Positions 13,991 through 20,375 of a stretch of DNA of 40,248 nucleotides are shown piece by piece (the stretch's first letter is position 1; the number at the start of each line of letters is the position of its first letter). The translations under genes and the position numbers were made by a program. The notes beneath the pieces are model-generated. The model was not told the DNA's origin, made no database searches, and worked only from the letters and a program-made list of their open reading frames with translations. This DNA comes from a virus. The stretch is from positions 1 to 40,248 of IMG/VR virus record IMGVR_UViG_3300048997_000067; one strand, 5' to 3'.

Positions 13991-14800
13991 TTAAACGCCG
14001 CACATACCGTCGCACTCGTTGTTGAACAGATCGATTTGCCCATGATCCTCGGGTGTCGAAAGATCCACCTCATCGAGGGGCACGCACGACCGATGGATGA
14101 ATTGAGAGCCGAGGAATCGTTTCACCATGCCCGGCGTTCGCAGGCTCCGATCCAGAGCGACCATCGCCGCCCATTCGATCGGCGCAGTATTGCGTCGGGC
14201 GCGTAATTGGTCGTCGCGTTGGTAAGGACAGAAAATGCAAGCCGACTTTGCCGGCACCGGGTAGGCCTTATCTGCAAGCCACTTAAGGCACCATTTGCGG
14301 TCGCGGCGCTGTTCGAGAAGCGGCCACCGATGGACGATGTAATCGACATCGGAGGGCTTCATTCGGGTCGCTTCGTCCATGGAAATGCCGATCCAGCATT
14401 CGACACTGCCGGGGGCGACGTAGCCGCTCGGGCCGACGCCGAGAAGTTCTCGCGTCTTGTGTCGAATGGGGCGGATTTTGAAGTTGCGGGTGCATTGGCG
14501 CTGAACCATCGACTTCACGCCGTCTAAGGCGATCTTGTGGAACGGCACGCGGGCCTGTTCGTCGCCAGCGATCAATGCTTCGCTAAGCCGGCCTCGGGCG
14601 GCGATGTGCACAGGGAACGGCAGCACGTTCGGCGACATCAGCCAGCGAAGGTGGTCATAGACAGCGGCGGGCTCATCTCCGGTGTCTGCGAAGATCGCGC
14701 AATCCGGCATCGGCGTAATTTCGCCGTGCGCGGCCATGAGCGCCATCGTGGTGCTTTGCACGCCAGCGCCGAGGGAAATTATGCGAATCTGGGCGGTCAT
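13991..14800 (-). CDS. PP-loop (PAPS reductase-like) ATP pyrophosphatase family protein
   Basis: 269 residues. The N-terminal PP-loop reads SLGAGVQSTTMALM, then CAIFADTGDEPAAVYDHLRW, typical of the PAPS reductase/ATP-pyrophosphatase fold that adenylates a substrate. Conserved family blocks follow: QCTRNFKIRPIR (Cys103), WIGISMDEATRMKPS, SACIFCPYQRDD (Cys188, Cys191), HRSCVPLDEVDL, and a CDGMCGV end. The cysteine pairs could bind zinc or an iron-sulphur cluster. Relatives are frequent in phages and usually labelled PAPS reductase-like, but true sulphate reduction is unlikely; nucleic-acid or tRNA modification is the usual guess. It overlaps a small membrane gene upstream (ATGA). Confidence 0.85.
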   Translation of the reverse strand: MTAQIRIISLGAGVQSTTMALMAAHGEITPMPDCAIFADTGDEPAAVYDHLRWLMSPNVLPFPVHIAARGRLSEALIAGDEQARVPFHKIALDGVKSMVQRQCTRNFKIRPIRHKTRELLGVGPSGYVAPGSVECWIGISMDEATRMKPSDVDYIVHRWPLLEQRRDRKWCLKWLADKAYPVPAKSACIFCPYQRDDQLRARRNTAPIEWAAMVALDRSLRTPGMVKRFLGSQFIHRSCVPLDEVDLSTPEDHGQIDLFNNECDGMCGV

Positions 14801-14955
14801 TTGTGCGCTGGTCCCCTCTCAGCAGACGGAAACCACCCGCAGCCGCGATACCACTGCTGCGCAAACGGGCGCGCGTTCTCGGGTCGCGTCGCGTAGGCGA
14901 TCGCGGCGATCAGCAGCACGAGCGGCGTGAAGATCGGGTCGGGGCCGCAGGTCAT
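14797..14955 (-). CDS. Small membrane protein next to attP
   Basis: 52 residues from ATG 14955. A short start (MTCGPDPIFT) leads into one membrane helix (PLVLLIAAIAYATRP), then a polar tail with Trp and Cys. Its stop overlaps the PP-loop enzyme's start (ATGA), so the two are coupled. It is the first gene beyond attP on this strand: in the integrated state it lies at the end of the prophage and must be read from the chromosome side or from a local promoter. Confidence 0.65.
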   Translation of the reverse strand: MTCGPDPIFTPLVLLIAAIAYATRPENARPFAQQWYRGCGWFPSAERGPAHK

Positions 14956-14976
14956 CGGCGAACACCCACGGAACAG

Positions 14977-15191
14977 AGTCCACGGATTTTCCACGGATCG
15001 ACTTGCGCGTTTCGTGCTTCGTTCTGCGCGATTGCAACATCGAGCGCAGGCGAGCGGCGCTGAAAATGGCTGATTTTATTGGGTTTCGTGGTGCTGCCGC
15101 ACAGGATTGAACTGTGGACCTCCCCCTTACCAATTTTGGGTAAGTGGTTGATTGGATTAGTGCTGGCTTCAAAGTCCACGGTCATTCCACG
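14977..15191 (-). other. attP: attP region: tRNA-Thr(GGT) 3'-half core with flanking arm-type repeats
   Basis: The core at 15089-15133, read on the minus strand, is the 3' half of a tRNA-Thr: anticodon loop TTGGTAA, stem GGGGG, AGGTC variable loop, T-arm CACAG-TTCAATC-CTGTG, acceptor strand CGGCAGC, discriminator A, CCA. It resembles the E. coli tRNA-Thr(GGT) 3' half. The 5' half is missing, as expected of attP. On each side stands a pair of direct repeats in the same orientation: AGTCCACGG-3-TTCCACG at 14977-14995 and again at 15173-15191, with TCCACG units 11 bp apart, matching the arm-site layout of lambda-type integrases. The right pair ends 7 bases from the integrase stop. Confidence 0.88.
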
Positions 15192-15197
15192 TTCTCG

Positions 15198-16151
15198 CTA
15201 TATTTTGCCGATCACGGCGCGAACCCGCGTCGGATCGAGTTTGGCGTAACGCATTACCGACTTGTGGTCCTTCCAGCCCCCGGCCTCCATGATCTCCATG
15301 GGGGATACGCCTTCGTTCGCCAGCCAGGTTGCGAAGCTATGGCGGGCCATGTGGGGGGTGAACCGAATGTCCAGCCGTTTGCAGAACGGCCGCAGTTCTC
15401 GGTAGAGGTTCGACTTGTTGCCCCAATGGAACACGCGCCCGGCGGCGGCCGGCTGCTGAGCCAAGATGGCTTGCACCTTCGGGTGCAGCGGCATCACCCG
15501 CCAGTCGTCCGTCTTGCTGATGTGATAGCGGACGGTTCCCTCTTTCAGGTCTACATCCTTCCAAGTGACTCGCAGAACGTCGCTGATGCGCCAGCCCTGA
15601 TGGAACAGCCAGACCAGCAGGAGCTTCATCGGCCCCTCAGCGGCCCCCATAAGGGCTTTGGCGAGGGGTTTCGTGAGGGCGCGGGGCTCCGGTGCCTTCT
15701 CCTTGAATTTCTTCACGCGGATATAGGGGCCAAGATTGTTCTCGGCCGCGTAGTGCAGGACGGCAGATGCGGGCACCAGCACGTCCCGGTTCTTGGTGGC
15801 CGGCGATGTGCCGGGCGATAGCACGTTGGCCGCATTGATCAGCGTATGCAGGTTGATATCGGTGAGCAGGTCGTTTCCAAGGAACGCCGCGAGCCTATCG
15901 ACGCTCTTTTGGAAGGGCTTGCTCGGCCGGCGATATTCCTTGTACATCTGGGCGGCTATCCCGAATGTTGCTGGCGCGAATTTCTTGGCGCTTTCGGTGG
16001 CGAGCCGGCGTTCAAGCTGCTCCTTAAATCGCTGAGCAGCCTTTTTGTCTCGCGCTTTCGTTGACGCATCAACAGCGCGTCCACAGTACGTTCCGCGGAC
16101 GTACCAGAAAGGGGTCTTGCCTGCCCTTGGCGGCTTGAGTTCAAGCGACAT
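15198..16151 (-). CDS. int: Phage integrase, tyrosine recombinase
   Basis: 317 residues. The first 55 residues form a small arm-binding domain (TPFWYVRGTYCGRAVDASTK), followed by a helical core-binding domain. The catalytic set is complete apart from the usual His/Trp swap: Arg188 (GWRISDVLRV), Lys213 (SKTDDW), His267 and Arg270 (TPHMARHSF), Trp293 (GGWKDH), Tyr302 (MRYAKL). It joins attP at 15089-15133 to a host tRNA-Thr gene. The gene reads toward attP and ends 64 bases from the core, the standard arrangement. Its first 196 bases overlap the HTH gene upstream in another frame. Confidence 0.95.
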   Translation of the reverse strand: MSLELKPPRAGKTPFWYVRGTYCGRAVDASTKARDKKAAQRFKEQLERRLATESAKKFAPATFGIAAQMYKEYRRPSKPFQKSVDRLAAFLGNDLLTDINLHTLINAANVLSPGTSPATKNRDVLVPASAVLHYAAENNLGPYIRVKKFKEKAPEPRALTKPLAKALMGAAEGPMKLLLVWLFHQGWRISDVLRVTWKDVDLKEGTVRYHISKTDDWRVMPLHPKVQAILAQQPAAAGRVFHWGNKSNLYRELRPFCKRLDIRFTPHMARHSFATWLANEGVSPMEIMEAGGWKDHKSVMRYAKLDPTRVRAVIGKI

Positions 16152-16345
16152 CGTTCCAACTCCTTGATGTGAACGCGGATGCGGACGATATCACGCTCGA
16201 TGAATTCCTTGACCCGGCCGATCGGGGTGTAGAACGGCTCGCCAATGGCATCAGCGGGATTGTCCCGGAGCCACGTTTGCAGCCACCGGCGCTTATGGCC
16301 GAGCCGGCGGGCGGCTTCTTCCAGACCGAACGGTTGCTCACTCAT
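15956..16345 (-). CDS. HTH excisionase-like protein overlapping the integrase
   Basis: 129 residues. The N-terminus is a MerR/excisionase-type helix-turn-helix: PFGLEEAARRLGHKRRWLQT, then FYTPIGRVKEFIERDIVRIR, followed by a basic helix. From about residue 65 the frame runs under the integrase start, a 196-base overlap, and becomes Arg/Ser-rich and unstructured. ATG 16345 overlaps the HNH gene stop (ATGA). A recombination directionality factor directly upstream of int is the natural reading; it could also regulate int expression. Confidence 0.7.
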   Translation of the reverse strand: MSEQPFGLEEAARRLGHKRRWLQTWLRDNPADAIGEPFYTPIGRVKEFIERDIVRIRVHIKELERCRLNSSRQGQARPLSGTSAERTVDALLMRQRKRETKRLLSDLRSSLNAGSPPKAPRNSRQQHSG

Positions 16346-16668
16346 CGTTCCCTCGATGCAACGACAATCTCACCCGAAAATTTCCGCCAGCGCGTCATGG
16401 TGCGGGGCCTCTTGATGCCAACCTGCCGCCGCTCGCGTCGCTTAGCCTTGGCAATCGCCGGCACGTCATCGGCCGTCGTCTTGAGCTTGTGACAGGACCG
16501 GCACTTAACGGAACAATTGGCAAGCGACGCATCGCCGCCCATCTCGCAAGGGATCAGGTGATCGTATTCGATGTTCCCCGTGAACAGCTTGGCGCTGCAT
16601 TCCTCACAGTGGCCGCCGCAACGAGTAAATGCCTGCATCTTGGTTTTGGCGTTGAATTCGGTTCTCAT
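16342..16668 (-). CDS. HNH endonuclease
   Basis: 108 residues from ATG 16668. Zinc-binding cysteines flank the HNH core: TRCGGHCEECSAKLFTGNIE, then YDHLIPCEMGGDASLANC with the catalytic His after Asp, and CRSCHKLKTTAD closing the motif. The tail is strongly basic (KAKRRERRQVGIKRPRTMTR). HNH proteins of this size act as nicking or double-strand nucleases, in phages as free-standing homing enzymes or as packaging or recombination helpers. Both ends overlap neighbours by 4 bases. Confidence 0.9.
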   Translation of the reverse strand: MRTEFNAKTKMQAFTRCGGHCEECSAKLFTGNIEYDHLIPCEMGGDASLANCSVKCRSCHKLKTTADDVPAIAKAKRRERRQVGIKRPRTMTRWRKFSGEIVVASRER

Positions 16669-17207
16669 GCTGCCCCCACTCCGGGCGCGAGCTGCCAGAG
16701 CCCATAGAGGAGTTCCATTTCCTTCCAAATCTCCAGCGGGCGACCTGCGCGAATATCTCGGCGACTCTCAACGCCGCAATGTTCCCGCACAAACTGTTCC
16801 GCATCCGCCGTCGTTTTGATCGTCGGCGAATAGCTTTCCGCTAGGAACTTCACGAACGGAATTTCATTACACCGGATGCCCGCTTGCATCGCAGGCGTCA
16901 GTTCCTCCCATTTGCGAGGGACCCGCACCGGAGAAGCATTGTCGGCTTTCGGTGCGGGCTTTGCGGCCACTCGTGGATCTTCAGAAGCGTTAGCCTCCTT
17001 TCTGTTTATCGGCTTCTCGTCGTCGCCGATCTCGACTAGAGCCAGCATGTAGCGCGTGCCGAGCGAGGCAAGTTGCAACGCGGCCGGTACTTCGTTCGGG
17101 TGCAGGACGAATGACACAACGATGCCGTCCTGCGTTTGCCGAAGGCCATGCTTCTTCGCTTCGCAGTGCTGCGCGCTATCGCGGGCTATGGTGGATGGAT
17201 GGGTCAA
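16665..17207 (-). CDS. Early protein of unknown function, probable TTG start
   Basis: 180 residues. The start is inferred as TTG 17207: it overlaps the ERF stop (TTGA), a GGAG lies about 9 bases upstream, and no ATG occurs in this frame before the conserved-looking block KKHGLRQTQDGIVVSFVLHP. That block, then RYMLALVEIGDDEKP, recurs in phage recombination operons. A linker rich in Ala, Pro and Lys follows, and then a C-terminal helical domain (WEELTPAMQAGIRCNEIPFV, FVREHCGVESRRDI). It follows ERF directly, so a helper role in DNA recombination is possible. Confidence 0.72.
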   Translation of the reverse strand: MTHPSTIARDSAQHCEAKKHGLRQTQDGIVVSFVLHPNEVPAALQLASLGTRYMLALVEIGDDEKPINRKEANASEDPRVAAKPAPKADNASPVRVPRKWEELTPAMQAGIRCNEIPFVKFLAESYSPTIKTTADAEQFVREHCGVESRRDIRAGRPLEIWKEMELLYGLWQLAPGVGAA

Positions 17208-17830
17208 GCCGCCAAATGCTCCGCAGATTTCAGCGCCGACTTGCGCTGCCCGAACCGCGTGCGGACAAGATCGGCGTCCGTCGTCGGTAGCTTCGTGATC
17301 GCCGTCTTGAGCGTCGTCTCGGCGTAGTTGTCGAGCGCGCGCACCGTGTCGCATTGGTCGATCGAGGTCATCATCTGCCGCGCTGTGGCGGAAATATCCG
17401 GGACCTGGTCGCGGGGCTCCGGCATTTCGTCGCGCTCGGGATCGTCGCCCGTCTCGATCTGGAACAGTTTGTAGAGCAGATACTTGTTCGCGCCGGTGAT
17501 CGCCTTGTAGACGCCCTTGTCGCTTACCCCGGCCTTGTTGCGGTCGTTGCCGCTGCCGGCCATGGCGATCTTGTGCGGCCAGATATCGCCGTCTTTGTGC
17601 GCCAGGGTGTATTCGACGATGACGTGGGTGTTGCCGTGCGCGTCCACGTCGGAAAGCTTCGTGACGCAGGGCAACAGCAATAAGCCGGCCTCGACCATCG
17701 CGGGGCGAAGCGCTTCGAGCACGGCGGCCTCCCCGGCATACTTGTAGCCGATCGGGCTTTTCTTGGTCTTCTGCACGTAGCCGACTTTCGACATGACTTC
17801 GTGCAGAGCCTTGGCGATCTTGGCTGACAT
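17204..17830 (-). CDS. erf: ERF-family single-strand DNA annealing protein
   Basis: 208 residues. The ERF core is clear: SAKIAKALHEVMSKVGYVQK, GYKYAGEAAVLEALRPAMVE, then THVIVEYTLAHKDGD, and the Gly-rich GVSDKGVYKAITGANKYLLY with QIETGDDPE. ERF (named from P22) forms rings that anneal complementary single strands and supports circularisation of the phage genome and recombination. The C-terminal 60 residues are a separate helical domain. P22-type, terminally redundant genomes need such a function, which fits the head genes. Confidence 0.92.
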   Translation of the reverse strand: MSAKIAKALHEVMSKVGYVQKTKKSPIGYKYAGEAAVLEALRPAMVEAGLLLLPCVTKLSDVDAHGNTHVIVEYTLAHKDGDIWPHKIAMAGSGNDRNKAGVSDKGVYKAITGANKYLLYKLFQIETGDDPERDEMPEPRDQVPDISATARQMMTSIDQCDTVRALDNYAETTLKTAITKLPTTDADLVRTRFGQRKSALKSAEHLAA

Positions 17831-17834
17831 ACTC

Positions 17835-18101
17835 TTACTCCGCTGCCTGTAGATGCCTGATCTCGGTCGGCTTCTCGGCGTAGGTCTTGCGCGCTTCCTT
17901 GACGATTTCGAGCGCGAGCGTGAGGACGGTTTCGGCGTTGGCCAGTTCGGCCTCGGCCTTGGTTTCGAATTCCGGCTTCATCGGGAGCCATGTGACTGCC
18001 GACACGAGAGAACGGGCATACGAGTTGAGCCCGGTCGAATAGCTCTCGATGGCGCGCAAGTAGGGAGCAATGGTCTTGTCCCATTCGGCAAGGCTGGTCA
18101 T
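17835..18101 (-). CDS. Small helical early protein
   Basis: 88 residues from ATG 18101, MTSLAEWDKTIAPYLRAIES at the start, fully helical and with many Glu/Ala/Lys (KPEFETKAEAELANAETVLT). It lies 4 bases upstream of ERF. Small helical proteins in this slot are often ERF partners or nuclease inhibitors, but no motif confirms this. Confidence 0.65.
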   Translation of the reverse strand: MTSLAEWDKTIAPYLRAIESYSTGLNSYARSLVSAVTWLPMKPEFETKAEAELANAETVLTLALEIVKEARKTYAEKPTEIRHLQAAE

Positions 18102-18103
18102 GG

Positions 18104-18778
18104 TTAGCGCACTCCTGCGAGGTTGTTTTGGGTTGCTCTCTTCTGTTTTCTCAGCCTGGGTGTAAGGAGCGCGGCTTCCGCGTTCCACCCATGGGTAACT
18201 CGATGCTTTATGGTCCCGTAGCAGAGGCTTGTTCCTGATTTGGCAACCGCCTCAAGAAGCGAAAGCCGCTCACCTCTGAATGTCACATAAATTGTGTTCG
18301 TCCGATTGTTGGCCTGCTCTTTTGCCGTTGCCCATCGGACATTCCCCGGCTCATAATTCCCGCGCACGTTAATTCGCTCGATCGAATGCTTCGGCGTCGG
18401 GCGCGGCCCCACATGGGCAAGAAACGCCTCAAAGTCTTTGACCCATGCCGGATGCAGTTTGATACCGCTACCGCCGTAACGCGGGTAATCCTTTGAGGTA
18501 GTTTTCAGACAGCGCGACTTGATTGCGCGAAACGAGCTATATTCGAGCGTCTTTGTTTTACCGTGCGTTGTCTGTTGTGCGCGGGCCTTTTCGTCTCGGA
18601 AACATCCGCACGAGCGTGTGCCGCCGTAACGAAGATCAGCGCGCCTGACGATAACCCGCTTCCCGCAATCGCAAACGCAATTCCATCGCGTGGCCGTTTT
18701 GCGAACATGCGGAACGCGGCTGACGGCTGTGAGCCGCCCAAACCTCTGTCCAGTTAGATCGATGAGGACTTGCCACAT
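18104..18778 (-). CDS. AP2/HNH-type homing endonuclease
   Basis: 224 residues from ATG 18778. The N-terminus is the usual opening LTGQRFGRLTAV, then a zinc knuckle (CVCDCGKRVIVRRADL, CGCF). The HNH-like catalytic part reads YPRYGGSGIKLHPAWV, then HSIERINVRGNYEPGNVRWA followed by TAKEQANNRTN, which is diagnostic for this homing family. A C-terminal DNA-binding repeat follows (LLEAVAKSGTSLCYGTIKHR). It probably spreads by copying itself into related genomes. It sits between two small early genes and may have arrived as a unit. Confidence 0.9.
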   Translation of the reverse strand: MWQVLIDLTGQRFGRLTAVSRVPHVRKTATRWNCVCDCGKRVIVRRADLRYGGTRSCGCFRDEKARAQQTTHGKTKTLEYSSFRAIKSRCLKTTSKDYPRYGGSGIKLHPAWVKDFEAFLAHVGPRPTPKHSIERINVRGNYEPGNVRWATAKEQANNRTNTIYVTFRGERLSLLEAVAKSGTSLCYGTIKHRVTHGWNAEAALLTPRLRKQKRATQNNLAGVR

Positions 18779-18779
18779 G

Positions 18780-19097
18780 TTAGATTTTTGCCAGTGGATT
18801 GCGACGGCGATGGCGGGCGAGCTGGCGCTCGATGCGCTTGGCGCAGGCGTTCGCATCTTCCGAGCGCTCGGAAATCTCCTGAGCGGCGAACTGCATGACG
18901 ACCGCCGAGCCGGCCAGCCGCGCCTCGGCAAGCCGCAAGGCCGCCATGGCGATGTGGAGCGCGTGCTGATAGAGGGCGCCGACATCCAGGCTGATGCCCT
19001 CCGGGAGATGCGGGACGCGGTGTGTATACGTGACTCTGACGGCGGGCTCTTGGTGATCGTCGGGGCCGACGGAATGCGCTGCGTTGTGATAGCTCAT
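18780..19097 (-). CDS. Small early protein of unknown function
   Basis: 105 residues from ATG 19097, which overlaps the stop of the next gene (ATGA). The N-terminus is His/Pro-rich (MSYHNAAHSVGPDDHQEPAV); the second half is a long Ala-rich helix (HALHIAMAALRLAEARLAGS). No family recognised. Confidence 0.65.
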   Translation of the reverse strand: MSYHNAAHSVGPDDHQEPAVRVTYTHRVPHLPEGISLDVGALYQHALHIAMAALRLAEARLAGSAVVMQFAAQEISERSEDANACAKRIERQLARHRRRNPLAKI

Positions 19098-19303
19098 GGT
19101 GCGCGTCCTTCTGCTTTGGCGTCCGCGAGGCCGCAATTCCCATGTGTTTTGCTCGGTTCGAAGCTTGCAGATGCAAGGCTCGGGTTGCTGGTGACCAGCG
19201 ACCACCGCCAAATCATGCAGGCGGAACCCATGCAGTGGGCCGATGCATAGGGATCGGGCTGCCGCATCGGACACCATTTCGTTTTGGCTTCGTCTTCGGT
19301 CAT
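19094..19303 (-). CDS. Small early protein with Cys/Trp motif
   Basis: 69 residues. MTEDEAKTKWCPMRQPDPYA, then HCMGSACMIWRWSLV: three Cys with Trp in a short span, a pattern frequent in small phage early proteins. The rest is polar and Ser-rich. ATGA overlaps on both sides. Function unknown. Confidence 0.66.
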   Translation of the reverse strand: MTEDEAKTKWCPMRQPDPYASAHCMGSACMIWRWSLVTSNPSLASASFEPSKTHGNCGLADAKAEGRAP

Positions 19304-19533
19304 GGCGTGCGGCCTTCTGCTTTGGCGATGGCGGCCATTGCGAGCGACGTGGTTTCGACTTTGATGTGAGGATTTTTTCCAAGCGTCTCGGAAATAAAGG
19401 CCTTCAGCGCGGCGAGCATGTCCTGATATTCCGACAGCGTTTCGTCGAGCGCCTGCCGCGACACGCCGACCTCGACGCCATCCATGTCGAGTTGGCGCTG
19501 ATGGCTCTTGAGGTTTTCCGATCCCGCACTCAT
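19300..19533 (-). CDS. Small helical early protein
   Basis: 77 residues from ATG 19533 (overlaps the upstream stop as ATGA, so this start beats an in-frame one four codons earlier). MSAGSENLKSHQRQLDMDGV is followed by a helical region (RQALDETLSEYQDMLAALKA). The C-terminus repeats a KAEGR element also present in the two neighbouring small proteins' ends. No family recognised. Confidence 0.66.
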   Translation of the reverse strand: MSAGSENLKSHQRQLDMDGVEVGVSRQALDETLSEYQDMLAALKAFISETLGKNPHIKVETTSLAMAAIAKAEGRTP

Positions 19534-19757
19534 CCTACGGTCCAATCTTCCTCGAAACCGGGGATATAGTTGACGCTGGGATCGATCTCGCGGCGTGGCC
19601 TGCGCCCCTTGCCGATCCGGGACTTCCGGTATTCAGCGTTCATCTGCTCGACGATGCCGGGCATGGCCGCATTGGCGCGGTCCATCTGCTCACGGGCGCG
19701 CTTGAGCCATTCGTCTTCCGCCAGAGCCGGGTCAGGAATGAGGGGGGCGAGGGACAT
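19530..19757 (-). CDS. Small charged early protein
   Basis: 75 residues: MSLAPLIPDPALAEDEWLKR, then a charged helix (REQMDRANAAMPGIVEQMNA) and a basic stretch (SRIGKGRRPRREIDPSVNYI). It overlaps the next gene by 4 bases and lies 3 bases after the previous stop. Function unknown. Confidence 0.63.
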   Translation of the reverse strand: MSLAPLIPDPALAEDEWLKRAREQMDRANAAMPGIVEQMNAEYRKSRIGKGRRPRREIDPSVNYIPGFEEDWTVG

Positions 19758-19760
19758 CGA

Positions 19761-19979
19761 TCAGCCCTCGAAGCCTTCGGCGCGAGCTATGGCGGCGTCG
19801 ATGTTTTCGATGCAGAGTTGGCCGATACCGGCGTCCGGGCAGTGCAGGTTCATGAGCGACACAATTGTCCATCGAGATGATTTGAGCGCGGCGAGCAATT
19901 CCGCGGTTCGACCTTCCGCAATGAGCTTGTCATTGTGGGGCTTCACGATCGCCATCATGTCGTCCATGGAGAGGTTCAT
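19761..19979 (-). CDS. Small helical early protein
   Basis: 72 residues starting MNLSMDDMMAIVKPHNDKLI, with Ala/Leu-rich helices and two Cys (HCPDAGIGQLCIENIDAAIA). It overlaps the HNH gene upstream by 4 bases. Function unknown. Confidence 0.63.
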   Translation of the reverse strand: MNLSMDDMMAIVKPHNDKLIAEGRTAELLAALKSSRWTIVSLMNLHCPDAGIGQLCIENIDAAIARAEGFEG

Positions 19980-20311
19980 GGCGTGCTCCTCGGTGAAAAT
20001 TGATTGCGATACCGGCCCTTGCGGCCTCGATCGCGGGCGTTATCCAGCGGCGTGCCGAGAAAGAGATGATCTGGATTGACGCAGCAGGGCGTGTCGCACT
20101 CGTGCAGAACTTGAAGCTCGCCGGGGATTGGCCCTCGATAGAGCCTCCATGCGTAGCGGTGCGCTCGATGATTTTTGCCGGATCGGACAAATGTCCCGTA
20201 TCCGTACCGATCGACGGCGCCGAGCCAAATCCAGCATCCCGCCATCGGGATAGGCGTCAGCCGGTCCTCAAATTCTGAGGCCGTGGGGAATGGAAGGCGG
20301 GGAGGCGACAT
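19976..20311 (-). CDS. HNH homing endonuclease, first gene of the leftward operon
   Basis: 111 residues. The order of motifs is that of short HNH_3 enzymes: AGCWIWLGAVDRYGYGTF, then HRAHRYAWRLYRGPIPGELQ, VLHECDTPCCVNPDHLFLGT and DNARDRGRKGR. His and Asn of the HNH core are all present. It is the first gene after the leftward promoter at 20336-20363. Its start region has no strong ribosome site and lies against a 7-bp hairpin (20315-20336). Confidence 0.88.
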   Translation of the reverse strand: MSPPRLPFPTASEFEDRLTPIPMAGCWIWLGAVDRYGYGTFVRSGKNHRAHRYAWRLYRGPIPGELQVLHECDTPCCVNPDHLFLGTPLDNARDRGRKGRYRNQFSPRSTP

Positions 20312-20314
20312 GGC

Positions 20315-20367
20315 TGCTCTCGCTTCGATGAGAGCACCATACTTAAATTTGGGTAGGTGTCAACCTA
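20315..20367 (-). promoter_or_regulatory. Leftward early promoter (PL-like) with repressor operator and leader hairpin
   Basis: Read leftward: -35 TTGACA (complement of 20358-20363), a 16-base spacer, -10 TATGGT (complement of 20336-20341). The -35 lies in TAGGTTGACACCTA, and the spacer contains the near-palindrome ACTTAAATTTGGGT (20341-20354), which recurs beside the rightward promoter. The transcript begins at a perfect 7-bp hairpin, TGCTCTC (20315-20321) with GAGAGCA (20330-20336), which pairs up a GAGAG that could serve as ribosome site for the HNH gene. Confidence 0.72.
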
Positions 20368-20375
20368 AAAATGAG

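Noticed and set aside
13991-14800. True sulphate-assimilation PAPS reductase
   Set aside because: The PP-loop is a variant, the Cys pattern differs from assimilatory enzymes, and no sulphate genes are nearby; only the fold family is claimed.
15089-15133. A functional tRNA gene
   Set aside because: Only the 3' half from the anticodon loop is tRNA-like; the sequence 5' of it cannot form the acceptor, D-arm or the 5' anticodon stem. It is the attP core.
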